Made by a program: the position numbers and the translations under genes
Source: Isoetes taiwanensis
Taxonomy: Eukaryota; Streptophyta; Lycopodiopsida; Isoetales; Isoetaceae
Assembly: GCA_021234155.1 (NCBI GenBank)
Contig: JAJEKV010000003.1
Coordinates: 26,332,233 to 26,396,232 of the forward strand
DNA length: 64,000 nucleotides
Direction of reading: 5' to 3'
The notes under the pieces: model-generated
The model's input: only the letters and a program-made list of their open reading frames with translations
Database searches by the model: none
What the model was told of the DNA's origin: nothing
Shown: positions 41,944 through 55,100 of the stretch, piece after piece
Layout: each line of letters opens with the position of its first letter
Position numbering within the stretch: position 1 is the first letter of the stretch

Positions 41944-44899
41944 CTCCCCCCCACCAACCGACACTCAGTGTGAAGAAAAGGAGGAAGTGTTTCTGAGGGC
42001 GGGAAGCCATCAGTCTGAAAATGATCCTCACGGGAGTGAGGACGTGCATCATTATGGTACTTGCCAATGAGATCCTGGCGTATTTGAAGAGCAGCAGGAG
42101 TGTGGAGCCCAAGGGCAGGATCTGCATCAATGAGAAAACGAGATCGCACCATGTCTTCAAGGGCAGCATGGGCGTCCGAAGGAGCAAACTGGCATTCCAT
42201 GAGGAGGCAGGTCTGGAGACCGAAGGCACTGACGCTGGCATTCGGATTGCAGTGAAAGATGGGACGCTGTCGATTTAAGGAGCTGAGCAATATGCATTTG
42301 AGAGCAGCACAAAAACCTGCTTGAAGGTGGACTGAAGGATCTGGTGAGGTGGCGGCATTCTGCAAGAAGGTGTCAAGACCATAAAGCGCATCAGCAGGGC
42401 GTTGCCAACCACGCTCATTAGCAATATAGATCCAATTCATGGTGTTATCAAGAGTGGCACCATCCTCCCAATTGGAGCGGCGAACAAAACGTGGATCCCA
42501 CCGGAGATTCGTCGAGATCTGAGGTGGAGTCCATCCAGCATGGCCATCCATGACCTTGGTCCAAAAGGGAAGACGCCAATTAGATGTCAGGAACCTGGGG
42601 CGTGGAGGGACACCCAGGGAAGCATAGGGAGAGGGGATCATGCCCGTGGGCGTGGGCTTCTGAGCCTGCTCCCGGAATTCACTGACGATGGCCGGATCAA
42701 GAGCTTGGCACCACCGGTCCCAGGTAGAATCAGAGAGCTGAGAGTTGACAGGAGGGCTATCCCAGCCCGTAATTGATTGTAACCTGCTAGGTGCTGCATA
42801 TAAACTTGCGCATAGGGAAGATCCTCAGGATGTCCCAGATACTTCCTTATCTGTTGCAGCACTTCCGCTTGCCAGAGAGGCAAATGATGAGCAAGCTCAG
42901 GCATGTACTCTTGATGAAGAGCATGTGTCTGAGCATGATCGGCTAGATAGGGGTTGCTATCCAAAAGCAACCATTGAAGTGTTGGGTCACTGTGAAAGTT
43001 CTGTTGTGGCCCATCCCGAAATCTTTCCTATGTATCACCCAGATAGAAATCATGAAAAATGTAAGCCATGGGCTGAACAACTCTGAAGGTGATGAAATCC
43101 GGATCTTCGCAGTGAATGAGATCAAAGACCAAAAGTGCACAGCAGATACCTTTGTCTTCAATAGAGAGTTCTGGCCAGATCCGAAGAAAATCAGCAGTGC
43201 GGAGGGGAACATCGACGGGACCATCAGCCCCATGCCACTTCAGAAGAAAGAGGTGGCGGCGTGCAACCACATAATCCAGATAACAGGAAGGAACCGGGAA
43301 ATCCAAAGGCAGTTGGCTAACTATGGTAACATAACCGTCAAGTTTTGCTTGAGCCTCATCAGCAGACTGAATAGCTTGCTGTAGCTGTTGTTCGAGGTCA
43401 CGGATCCTGTTGTCCTTTTCTAACAGAAGGTGTGATTGGTCACGGACCCGTTTCTGAGAAGTGTTGACCTGTGAGGAGGATTGCCCAGGAGTATTGAGGC
43501 GAAGCACGGCAATCTCCGCGTCATCAAGAATTTTCTGTTTCTGCACCTCCGTAAGCTGATCTTGGAGAGAGGTTAGCTGAGAGGTCTGTGTGGAAAGCTG
43601 AGCCGTCAAGGAGGCAATTTGAGCGTCACGCTCTGTAAGGTTTTGAACTTGAGTGCTGTAATTGTCACAAAGCTCGGAGTACAAGGCGTCGAGCTTAGCA
43701 ATATCTTTCTCCTTGGCACCCAGGAGGGTATCTTTGGATTTGTTTTGCTCCAATAAGTCCTGAAGTTCGGTTTGGAGCTGAGCCTGCTGATCTGTAAGCA
43801 GAGTAATCTGATTTTGGGCAGCCTTGAGATCTTCACGGGCCTGTAAAAAGGCCCCGTGCTTGTCTTGAAGCTGGGTCTCTAGAGTCTGAACTTGCTTGGT
43901 AGCGCAGCTTGAAGGTCGCGGTGAACCGCGTCGGAGGTTTCCAGGGCCACTTGAACCCCATTCATAAGAGCTTCTTGGGATTCTTGTAACTTGAGAACAG
44001 CAGCTTGAGCATCCTGCTGATACTGATACAACAACTGACGAGGGTGCTGTGGTGGTGGAGCCTGCTGTAGCCGAGTTTGTGATGTTTGTGAGACATGGTG
44101 TGTACTGGAAGTCTTGGATTTTGTAGCGGAGGAGGAGACAGTGACATGTGAGTGCGGAATTTTGACATGACCAGAAGAAGAAGGGTGTGAAGTGCCAACT
44201 TGGTGAGTCTGGGGAAGGGATCGCTGAGTGGAATCATGAGAATGAGGAGGTATGGGAGGAAAGTAATGACAGATGAGGGCTTGCAGATGGCCTCCCACGG
44301 AAACTTCTGAGGTAGAAGTGGCAGCTCGAAGACGGTCAACTTCTTGGAGAAGACGGTAGAACAACAATTGGGGCCAATCAATGTGGTTTTTTGTGTGAAT
44401 AGCAGTGATCACGATATTATAGAAGGGCTTATTGATATGGGTGTTCTTGATAGAATACCCAAGGAACTTGCGCCAGAGAAACTTGACAAAAGTTTCATGG
44501 GGCTTGTCAATATTTGTCAGGCGATGCACATTGGCTTGATAACCAGGAGCACCAAACTCAGTGACATCTAGATCCTGTATGGTAGACCAAGATAAACATG
44601 GGGTTTGCAAAGGAATATGGAATACCTCAGAAACCAGGTGCTGGGTCAGCGAAATGGTAGTGCCATCTACCACCATGTGGACTGTTGACGATGTTTGCAA
44701 GGAACTGCTTCAACTGGTCTGGATTTGGAGCCGGAAGTTCCATCTGTGAGAATTCGTAAAGCTTCTGGCGTTCTGCGACTTCACGATTTGGGCCAACAAG
44801 GGCTTCACGGAAAGTGGGCGTCAAGAAAGATACCGACTCGAAAAGAGCCGGGTCCCTGGGAGCAGTAGCTTGAAGTGTAGAAAATTTTGGTGCAGCCAT
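41916..44899 (-). pseudogene. Accessory ORF of Gypsy element 2 (about 990 codons), broken
   Basis: ATG at 44899-44897: MAAPKFSTLQATAPRDPALF, TPTFREALVGPNREVAERQ and LPAPNPDQLKQFLANIVN. After a frame change (44700-43879): TQHLVSEVFHIPLQTPCLSW, FVKFLWRKFLGYSIKNTH, INKPFYNIVITAIHTKNH, then a Ser/Thr/Gln/Pro-rich linker, and (43900-43350) a coiled coil with DAQIASLTAQLSTQTSQL and DLEQQLQQAIQSADEAQ. The C-terminal domain reads SCYLDYVVARRHLFLLKWHG, RVVQPMAYIFHDFYLGDT, YASLGVPPRPRFLTSNWRLP. Frame breaks occur near 44640, 43910, 43025 and 42775. The N-terminal part loosely recalls plant transposon-associated domains with an INKPFYN-like core; this is weak. Confidence 0.8.
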
Positions 44900-45394
44900 G
44901 GCAAAGATCTGCGAAAAAGAACAGTGATTCAAAGGCGGAGGACGAAGGCAAAGAACGGAGGACGAAGGCGCAGAGAGACGAAAAGGTTTAGGGCGCGCAA
45001 ATGGAGGCGAAGAGGCATGATGAGGACAAAACTGCAACCGTTGATGGTGCCAGGTGTCGCAAGATGCCAAGGAGGCGATTGAGAGGCAAAAATTTGGCTA
45101 AGTCCCCAAACAACAAAGGGAGAAGCAATGAACGGTGGAGATGAGACGTGAGAAAATGATCGGATGTGACAGGTGGCCAAAGGACACGCAGTAATGGTCG
45201 ACGGGCATGAAAAGAAAGAATGGCATTTAATGCTAGCAACTCGAAGTGGGATATCATTAACGAATGTGTCAGAAGGTACCATGGCTAGATATGCGGCTGG
45301 AGAAAAGATTCTCGTTTTAGAAAGAGCCGTGCATTGCAAACACGTTGGCGATTTTTCTGATTGGTCCACGTCGACAAGTAGTTCCTCGGTTGGC

Positions 45395-45401
45395 TATATA
45401 A
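45395..45401 (+). promoter_or_regulatory. TATA box of the small plus-strand gene, element 2
   Basis: GGCTATATAAG, conserved with 31330-31336; a CCAAT-type ATTGG lies at 45360-45364. Confidence 0.7.
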
Positions 45402-45431
45402 GACGAACCAGGAGTGAAGCGAAGACATTCG

Positions 45432-45722
45432 ATGGCGCTCAGCATGGCAGTTGCTGGTTTGAACGAGAACTGCACAATGCCGACTAACTGTCAAGAGTGG
45501 ATTACCTGCAAGATGGATTGTCTGGACCTTTGGCGCTGCCACAATCGTGGCCTGAGAATGGATGGCTGGTGTTCCGGGATGGCTGAACATCCCGACCCTA
45601 ATACCAACGGGATGGAGGTGGTTCTGCACCTTCGCTGGGACCCTGAGCAGAACCTCTACCATCTCCTCAAGATCACCCTCTCGCCCAACCCGAGTAGAGG
45701 GTTTTTCTTCTTAGGTTTTTAG
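45432..45722 (+). CDS. Small Cys/Trp-containing protein, antisense to the Gypsy element (second copy)
   Basis: Homologue of 31382-31630. Candidate ATGs are 45432 (MALSMAVAGLNEN) and 45444 (MAVAGLNENC); the second matches the start in element 1. The conserved core CTMPTNCQEWITCKM, DGWCSGMAEHPDP, MEVVLHLRWDPEQNLYH is kept; there is one extra Cys (KMDCLDLW). A one-base loss near the end (AACCCGAG) extends the protein by about nine residues to FFFLGF. The change pattern against element 1 is dominated by third positions in this frame. It is in convergent orientation with pol and divergent from the accessory ORF. Confidence 0.7.
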   Translation: MALSMAVAGLNENCTMPTNCQEWITCKMDCLDLWRCHNRGLRMDGWCSGMAEHPDPNTNGMEVVLHLRWDPEQNLYHLLKITLSPNPSRGFFFLGF

Positions 45723-45838
45723 TAGATAGGGCTCTGAGCCCGTTTTTGTATATAGGGCAGTGCGCATAGTGGAAGTAGCTGGGCTGTGCCCACATTTTGT
45801 AAAAAATCCACCTATAATATAATATGCCACTTTTTTAG

Positions 45839-47346
45839 TCACTTTCTGTTGTGGTTGTGTCTTGAACAAAGATCCGCTTGTTGATTTTCGCTTCGCGGTG
45901 ATGAAATATTTTGAGGCTTAAAGCCATTAACCAGTGTAGGTAATGGAGTGCCATCTAACTCAGCCAGTTGGAAAACGCTGGGTCGAACCACTTGAACAAT
46001 TTGATAAGGGCCAAGCCAACGAAACTTAAGTTTGCCCGGAAAATTTTTGTACCGAGAATCATAAAGAAGAACCAAATCTCCTTCTTTGAATGTTTTTGTC
46101 TTCGTGACGCTTGTCATGTAAAGATTTTTGCAATCGTTGTCCATGAAGAACATTTAATATAAGCATCCCTTCTAAGTTCATCCAACTGCTCCAATTGATA
46201 GACCCTTTCTTTTAGTGCAAAGAAAGCGGATTATTATGGGAGAGCTTGAAAACAGAGTGTTGGAAGGATGTATTCAAACGGCATGAGAGCTTCTTGACCA
46301 TAAACCAATTTGAAGGGAGTGTGACCTGTAGCTATTTTGAAACAAGTATTGTAAGCCCAAAGAACAGTAGGAAGCTTGTTTTTTGGTCGCCAAGGCATGG
46401 TGAAGCGCCACAAATTTTCTTGAGAATTGTGATCGAAGTTTTGTTGGTGCTTTCTCGCCAAACCATTGCCTTGAGGGTAGTAAGGTGTGCTCTTGTGATG
46501 ATGTATCGAGATAATCCGTCGCCCCTTAATGGTATGATTTATAAAATGAACACCACGATCACTGACCAGCTCCGTGGGGCAGCCGAATCGCGTGATGATT
46601 TGTTGATAAAGGACCTTGGCTGTGCTTGCCGCAGTTGTTGTCCGGAAGTGCGCAAGCTTCCGCCCATTTGGTAGCGAGTCGGTGAGAACCGTAACGTAGC
46701 GTGCACGGGTGTGCCGCAGAGGGTCGATGGGTCCCACAAAATCCATTCCCCATTTGCTGAAGGGAAGTGGCGTGGCAACCGGCGTCAAAGGAAGAGCGTC
46801 ACAGGCCGTCGGCCATTCCACACGCTGACAAGCATCACACGCGGGGGCGTATGAGCGCCTTTGAAGAGCTGTGGGCCAATAATAACCCAAGAAGAAGGAT
46901 TTTTGCGCGGCCGTGGTGTCACCATGAAAATGACCACCACCTAGCCCTTGATGAGCTTCGGACAATATCCGAACTTCATGAGGTAGGACATGGGTCGTCA
47001 AGGATGGTATCCTTACCCTTTTTGTAGAGATGTCCCCGCAACCATGGTGTAGTCACGGACCTCTCGCGAGGAGAAATTGATGGCGGCACGGGATTGTCGC
47101 TAAGGTGAGAGAGCGCCGCTGCCTTTCTGGTGGAAGAGCACCCGGAGGAGGTACCGCTGAAAGTCATGGAACCAATGTGGGGTGGCCGCGGACCAAAAAG
47201 AGTTGAGCGCCGTGAAAGGCGCCCGAGACTCCGGTGGAGGGATCATCCGTGTGGATGCGTGAAAGATAATCCGACAACATGAGATTTGCCGGCTTTGTGA
47301 ACAATTTCAAAAGGTGCAAATTCTTGGAGAAGAAGGACCCAACGAG
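45839..47346 (-). pseudogene. Gypsy element 2 RNase H end and integrase
   Basis: RNase H end LSDYLSRIHTDDPSTGVS (47280). Integrase: HQGLGGGHFHGDTTAAQK, PACDACQRVEWPTACDALPL (C-x2-C intact, unlike element 1), SKWGMDFVGPIDPLRHTRA, PTELVSDRGVHFINHTIKG and YYPQGNGLARKHQQNF (the Glu after GLA is shifted out by a frame or point change). C-terminal [20 protein letters not shown] and [15 protein letters not shown]. It ends about 45839 with a tail different from element 1. Confidence 0.9.
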
Positions 47347-47351
47347 CAATG

Positions 47352-48969
47352 TGTGACGCCCCCTACTCATATACGGTGCACTCACCGTGATACAAACAGG
47401 AGTTCATCCCCCATACCAGCTCCATGCTAATATAGGGCCCTCCACGTATCACCGCAACCTTGAAGAGTTCCAAAGTGGGAAGAATGAAGGGGTCCTTTAC
47501 CCCGTCTCCCTCGTGGCCTACCTAGTCAAGGAAGCGTAAACATACATGTCAGTAGTACATACATCAACATCATATGACCACCACTTAAGGATGGTCCGCC
47601 ACATATCCGCATAGACAAGGATCAAGACATCACATAGGGAATCCTACCCAAGGCTCGGACTCAAAGGGATGACCGACGGCTTGGGTCTCCAGAGTTCATT
47701 GCGCATGTAATTCATGGCAATGGATTTGGCCGGCATAAGAACATGGCATAGGGTTGTCCACTCCATCCGCCCCCGTGCACACTTTGCGTAGTAGGTGAAA
47801 AGTGCGGGACCTGATCAGAGCCCCGCCGGATGCATAGCCGAAGGGCTATTCCCCGGGTCATCATCCCGCCCCGATGGGGGGGTGTAGGGATCACTCCCCT
47901 CCCAGATCTACATGCCGACTCAAGGTGACTAGAGGGCCACCGCCCGTGATTCGACCGAACCCACCGGAAAGTCATGAACACCACTTCACTGGGTGTCGAG
48001 CCCATGCCTTACCCACACTCTGGTAAGCCATTAGACCTAGTCACAATGATCCCCTGTGAGGCCTTACACACCGGAGGGATCGCTCAAGAGTCAACACTAA
48101 CCTCCTTCTTAGCCGGCCCGCCCCTTCACCCACAAACTGTGTGTGGTTCTTGTACATGTGCCTAATCTATGGTGTGCTAGAGAGGCTAATCTAGGAGCAT
48201 CTACTACCAAGCTTGAAGTCTCTACCCCTTCCCAATACAAGGAGTTCACAGAGATACATCATCCATATATATCACGTAAGAACTAAAGAACATAGATCTA
48301 ATCTATATCATAGAGTTAGGTTCTTTAGTTAGAGTCCGGTATCTACTCATCTAGAGATCTAGATAGTTGCTAAAGGCGCATTTAATAGGCTAAACCTAAT
48401 GATACAATGACCGGAAAAACGGTTTAGACCATTAAATCGACTACATACCTGATCCATGAGTTGCTCCTCCCCGACTGAAGTTCGACCATCCCACCGAACC
48501 GCCGAATCAAGGGAAACTAATGGTGCCATTCTCTCGACGAGTCCGGGAGGCTGTTTTGACTCATAGAGCAGCCCAAAACAGAGCTCTAAAACCCTAGGGA
48601 CTAAAAAAATGGCAAGTTAGGGTTTTCTACTTAAATAGGCAAGGGTTGGGGTTTAGGGTTTCCAATTATCCCTTTAGGCATGTGGGATAATTGGAAATGG
48701 GCCCACTTGCCTTTAATGGCTAGGTGGCCAAATGTGCCTACATGGAAATGTGTGCACCTAAATGTGCCCCACATGGAAATGTGTGCACCTTAATAAATGT
48801 GCATGTGCACATTAATAAGCTAAATGCACATACCTAGCAAGTTGCCCCCTAGGGCTACTCACCGCTACACGCCTGGGCAGACATCGCCGGCTTGGAGTGG
48901 CGGTACGCTGGATTTAGACAAGATAAAGATACGCCCCGGGACCGTGATAATCGTGGTTGGAACGCCACA
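47352..48969 (-). repeat. 3' LTR of the large non-autonomous element (1.6 kb)
   Basis: TGTGACGCCCCCTACTCATA...TTGGAACGCCACA. It aligns throughout with 57129-58751. Differences cluster at CTG/CAG positions and go in both directions. Confidence 0.9.
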
Positions 48970-51590
48970 TTCTCCCCACCTTGAAATGATGTCGTCTGGC
49001 AAAGATCGCGGGTCTCCCCACCTTGAATCTTCCTAACCCGCAATCAACCCGATGCATACGATATATACTACTATTATACTTACACATTTATTAAGATTAC
49101 CTTAAGGTAATTAAATTATTATTACGCCATTACATTATCAAATAACTTGTCAATTCGTAACTTCTATTAAACAGGGTACTTATTAGTCCTCGTTATTATA
49201 ACATTTAGTTTATCACAATTTAACACTTTCATATACAATTATTATTTAAGGTACTCTTCATTCCTTGCAACACATTCCAACAAAATTTGTGTTGCAAGTC
49301 CTCAGACCTTAAAATCCTGCATTAATTTTACAATATCTATAATTACATACTTACTATCTTAATTATTAGAATTACTCTAAGGTAATGTTTAAGACATTAC
49401 TGTACTATTTCATTACCCAATTAACTTATCACTTCATAACTTAATCTACGCAAGGTAATTATTAACCTTACTTAACACAACATTTAAGTTTATCAAAGTT
49501 TATCAATTTCATACAAAATTTACACTTCTAAGGTATTTTTCATCCCTTGCAACACATTATGACTAAATTTGTGTTGCAAGTTTTCGTGAGTTCGACCTCC
49601 TTGCCCTCCGGAGCTTCTATTGGCCCCCAGGCCTAATTCCACGCTATTACTATTTTAATTATTAATAAAATTTTGGTTATATGGTGACCACCCCACCTAT
49701 CTACATGGATGCATGGCTAATCTCCGGCCAGAGGGAAGAGGGTGAATCTTCCATTATGGTCGTGGAGACAGCCTATATGCCTATATGCCGCCATGCCTAC
49801 ACCTCTAGTTGCCCAACATGGAGAATATCCTTCCCGCGGGGGCGGAAGGATAGCTTCCTCCTATCAAAGCATATATGGGGCTAAAGGTGCCTTTCCTATC
49901 AATGCATTCCTGAATGACTTTCTAATCTACCTTCCACTCGTCCAAGCGGAAACGCGGTCATGCCTACATTGACATTACACCACGCCCTAGAGATCACTGT
50001 AGTGGTCTCATCATCGGTAACAACGCATGCAACCCCTACCTAGCATAGGTTGCATGCGTAGATTAATCTTAACTATACAAGCATTTAATCTACACACAAA
50101 ACGACATGCCTGAGCCGATTTTTGCTGGCTCCTTTAATGCATGTGATTAACATAATTACCCTAAGGTAATATTTATGAATTAACATTATCATAGTATCGG
50201 ATACATTACTTCCGATAGTACAATTATATTTACTCTAATCTTTGCAATATTTAACGACTTTTAGATCGCGCTTATTTGAACAATAACCCTGATTTAGACC
50301 TATTGTTACATAGACAAGGTTTTAATTATCATACACAAGAATTAGATGTGCTTCTTATTCTCCTCCTTGGGTCCCGCAGATACCCTTTGGAAGTATATCC
50401 CTAAGATGCACTTAAGTATATTTGAATTCTATTTTCTATCTATATCTATAAGGACCCCGTGATCCTTGAAGGATTAATTAACATGCTACCTCACATTATC
50501 GTTGTTATTTAACTTATTTCCGCATGATACATATACGTACAGTAATTCCATGCAATTATTAGGATCTATATTTAACTTATCTATAAGACACATTAAAGCT
50601 TATAACGCATGCGCACGCCTTACCTAGGCTAGAATGCATCCACCCATTGAGCCAAGGCCGAGTAATTTGGAGATGACTTGGTCGCTGCATTGCTCCCATA
50701 GTTTTGCTCCACTTCATTGGTGTAGATAGCTACCTGGCCGGGCCTCAAGACGCTGAAGGCCTCCCCGAGCTATCTATCTATCTATCTTACGCTTCTATTC
50801 GCTTCGGTCATTGCCGAAGTGAACTCTATTCTACGGGTCACCAATTCGATGCAAGTATGTTCAATCATAAGATTGAGCCCTCCCACTTTCTTCAAAAAGA
50901 AAATGGTCCTCAAGACCCTTCAATGACGTTGTACACAACATCATATCTATTCTCTCCCCTTAAGAGGTTATATGTTTCTTACTTAGCACATTAATTTACT
51001 AGCCTTAGCTAACATATATAACCATCTAAGATGGATACACATATTATGTTATTATTTATTTCAATATAGCTATGGGTTACCTACTTAGTTAGAACGATTC
51101 TAAACCACAAGGTTTTGTCATCATGACAATTCCTTTTGTCTCAAAAGACTATTTGATTACTATAATTTTATTTTAGATGTACCTTACATGTATTATTCTT
51201 TTTTTATATTCTAGAGATTCCCCTTTCTTAGTTATTTAGCTCTTGGAATATTCCTACCAATCGAATTGATGTCATCGTAACAAGTTGGCCGGACTTGTTA
51301 GATTACTTCTTTCTTTCGTTGATTATTCTTTGGAGGTACTAGATTTATACATGGTTAACAATTATCCTAGTAATGATTCCTTCTTAGCGAGGAGATCAAT
51401 CTCACCAAGTGGTTTCAACACGCTGGATGTCCATAACAATCGTATAATTATAGTTACTCCTATGCATTTCCTTCCCAATCCTTGACGCTTTAGCTCAATA
51501 TTGGGGCAATCTTTTAGCCGTAATATCCGGAAATGCCTTCTAATCCTAATATGGATGTTACCGCCCATACATTAACCTACTAGGCCCCAT
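48970..51590. other. AT-rich interior with diverged tandem repeats
   Basis: Two related units of about 270-290 bases (about 49085-49310 and 49370-49590) share ACTCTAAGGTAAT-type starts, a CATTAC...TTAACTTATCA middle and the end CTTGCAACACATT...TTGTGTTGCAAG. A partial third copy starts near 50158. No coding signal is seen to 51590. Confidence 0.6.
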
Positions 51591-54500
51591 GGCCTTAGAT
51601 GCTTGAGCTTGCTAGAAGCTCATCCACTCGCTGCCTCGCTTGAAGTAGCAAGGTAACGCTTCTTCCGAAGTCGCCGATACTTCAGCCTCCTTGACGGTGG
51701 CTCCTCCTTGCTGTAGAGGTTGACTTTGTTCGTTAGAAGCCTCTCATTGCTGGTGGCTTTGATGGCGTAGTTGATCACTTGAATCTTCCATGCCGCTCTT
51801 CAAAAGCCTGAAGATGGCGCCGCTGAAAAAGATCTTTCATCTTGAACTTTTTGTCTTGGCAGCCTAAAAGACTACTCAGATCCGATATTGTTTCTTCGAC
51901 TCCATCGATGTCTCATACGCCGAGTCCCCGTTGTCGCTATCGTGGTTGTTCAAGAGTGTTGAGGATGTTGATTGCTTCACCCCTGCAACTTGCATGACAT
52001 CTCTTCCTTTGATCTGTTACGCTATGGGAGGGAAGGAATAACGAGGAAACTATACATGCAAAACATATAGCTTACATAGTTACAATTACTACTAGAGCTA
52101 TTAGGTCTCCCCTTGTGCCTCCCTTCAAGTTGCACACCTACTCCTTGGCAATGTCATCAGTGTTCCTCCCGCAAGAATGGTGTTGATGATCTATATCCTT
52201 CTATTTGTACGCCACCATAATCCCGGTAACTTGTTGATATGCTTGGGCCCTCCGATGTTTGTCGGCTTATGGCACAACACGCTTTGCATCACATTCCAAC
52301 TAAAGGTGTGCTTGTCGCTGATGCTTCGACATTTCACCGCTTCCCGATCCCCGTTTCTAGCGGTAATTGTTCTTCCTTCATGATACTTGAGCTATTTGGA
52401 GGCGCCTCTTGAGGTCAGGCGCGATTCCTTTGGTTATACTCCTCCGAGTTTTTCTTCTTCGCAGCTTGTTCTTTTGAATCGCCCATCCTTGGGTTCATCA
52501 AGTTGCATGCAAGTCCGTGTGCAAGTCATCGCTCGCTTAGTTGCTTCTCCATCGAAGCTTCCAAACTTCCTTGTTTGATCCCTCGATCACATGGCTTGAC
52601 GTTATCACATTCCACGCCGCTTATGTCAGTTTCTTGTCTTGAGGTACCTTCCCGTGGCTTTGATTGTGCTCTCGCCGCTTTGATCCTCCCCGTTGCTTCT
52701 AGGGAGCTCGTGGAAGAAGTCGGTTGCTAGCACTTCTCCAGCTTTCGGGCCTCGACTTTTTGTCTCTATGCATGTCGGCCTCTCCGGGCAAGTAAGGCTT
52801 CATGGCTCTTCTCCCCGCGGGCGATGTTGTTCGGATGATGGATCCTTATCTCTCAAGCCTTGACCCTTGCGTTGAAGAAGTATCCGCCTTTAGATATACT
52901 CTTGTCGCTGAATAGCCCCGGCTATTATCTTGAACTCTCTTTTTGCCCAAGGTGCTTCAGTTGCTATCCTTGTCGCTAAGGCGTCAATGCTTCTACCTTG
53001 GGCGCTTTGACGCGGCCACATGTCGGAGATATGGTCGGCTTCTTCTCTTCTAATTCATCGGTAGGAGTACCGACGGCCATCACCTAGTTGTTGGGGCATA
53101 TCTCCTCGTCGCGGTGCCTTTCGTAAGTGCATCTCCATCTAATACACGGTCATAGCACATCCCCCTATATTACCACAAGTTGGAATTATGGTCGCCGAGA
53201 TGTTGCCTTCTTTAGTTGGCTCGTTGATGTCGGGGTGTTCCTCCTTCCATTGTTGAGGCCACTTCATGTCATAAGTTCGCCAAGTGTTGCCACCGCTACT
53301 AGAGGTAGTGTTGCGCCCGACGATGTCCCCGTGCAAAGGTTGATGATCTTGACATGACCGGTGTTGTCTCTTGTGTTCGACATTGGGTGGACGAGTTGCC
53401 TTCTACTTCGTGGCACTTCCGAAGTGTTTGGAGTCGAAGGTTTGCTTGGCCTCCGGTCGCTTTCTCCCTCGTGACTTGCTCTTCCATTTTGATCTTGGGC
53501 TATAGTTGTGCTTCTATGCTTCCTCTTTTGGTAGTCGGTGAAGGAGCTTCCTCGATCTAAGCGCTTAAACAGTAAAACATGACTCTAAACTCATGTTTCT
53601 CCATCAGACTGTGGAGCACCCGAGATATACAATAGACATATAATGTATTTACATTGGGATTTTAATTCATCGACTTTTTTCAAAACAACTACTTAAGATC
53701 TACTTAATTGTTTATACTCCTTTAGGGTTTCCCTCCTCCTATCGTGATTTGACCCTTTGGTTTTGCCGCATCTTCTTCGCTCGTTGACTCCGTGATTCCT
53801 TGAGATGCCGCTACCATTGTTGAGCTTCATGTCTGATCCGAAGCTCGCCACGCGGGCCATGTAAGGGTGTTCGCCGATGTGATCCCTTGAGAAAGATGCT
53901 CCTCCTTAATGTGTATATTCGCCGTGGAGGAATGCGGTGACCGCCAAACGCCCCTACATGCAAAGGTGTCGCTGGGTGGTTGCCGATGTGCGGTGCCTTT
54001 GATCGCTTAAGTAGGATCACCCGGCTGTTGCAGCTTGGGCATTCTTGAATGTCTTCAAGCTCGGAGATCATGGTCGGTAGGCGTGCATTGTCATTCCTCC
54101 GCAGTTGAATTTCTCGAAAGCGACTCTCGCTGTTTGGGCTTTGCTTCATTCCGAGGTGCCCTCCCGTGCCTAGAAGTGTGGTAATCTCTATTGTCCCTAC
54201 CATGGCTCCTTCTGGTCGCCTTTGCATGATTTGTATCTCGCTGGCTAGGTCGCCTCCTCCGCCCTTTGGGTCCTATCCATTCAATCTCGCGACTCCTTGG
54301 CCGACGAGTAAGGTCGCCCTTCCTTTGGTTTCTAGGTGTTCCCGGGTCCGAATTCTCGTTTGAGCGGAATATTCTCCTCCTTGATCTTGCCCCTAGTGCT
54401 GATATAGGCCTTCGAAGCTCCGGAGATGTTCCCCGATATGCGCCTCTCCCCCTCGTGGGTCTCCCGGCTGGTGCAAGGGAGCCGGAAGCTCAACTTGGTC

Positions 54501-55100
54501 AGCCTTAGGTGCTTTGTGGTTGCCTAGCTTGGTCGCTTCCTTTGTTGGCGCTGTTCGACATTCGCTTGAGCTGCCGGGCTGCAAGTCGAGGTGGTCTTCT
54601 CTCCGGTTCTTATACGCCCCCGTGTTGCCATGACTTCTCCCTCGACGGAAGATTATGCCTTCTCGACCCTAGCTCGTGATGCTAACACGCATCGATGTCT
54701 AACGGTTCCCCGCACTGTATTTTGTTGCCTTGCATTCTTCCATTTGAAACTCGTGGGCGCCGAAGTTGGTGAAGGCGCCGAGATCCTCCTTTTCCGATGT
54801 GACCTCGCCGTGATAGCCGGGAGGTTGACACCTAGAAAATTTTGATGCCGCTTGGTTACCAAATATTCTTCCCATTTGATGAAGATTGATGATAGGCCGG
54901 TGGTGTCCCTGTTCTACTCGCTTGTCGGTTGAGGTGTTTGTCATTGTGCTTCCTCTCTTGGGTCCGCTTTTCCGGCCTCCTCTCCTTATCCGCTTGTACA
55001 TCGGCCGGGACCTTGATGTCTTCAAGAAGTTGCGCCTCTAGCTCTTCTCGCGGGCTCGCCCCCAGACTCGAAAAGCAACGCCAGATTTCCTAGAGTCTAA
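51591..55100. other. Possible decayed coding region of the large element
   Basis: GC rises and short frames occur on both strands. On the minus strand 51900-51640 gives LSSLLGCQDKKFKMKDLF and HLQAFEERHGRFK, and ATVKEAEVSATSEEALP in another frame; 55025-54400 gives basic, Gly-rich text. I cannot place a Gag, protease, integrase or RT motif in it. It is heavily depleted of CAG/CTG, so frames are unreliable. Confidence 0.3.

Noticed and set aside
52000-55000. Plus-strand ORFs of 65-85 codons in the large LTR element
   Set aside because: They are isolated, without family motifs and opposite to the element's orientation; probably chance frames in CAG/CTG-depleted sequence.
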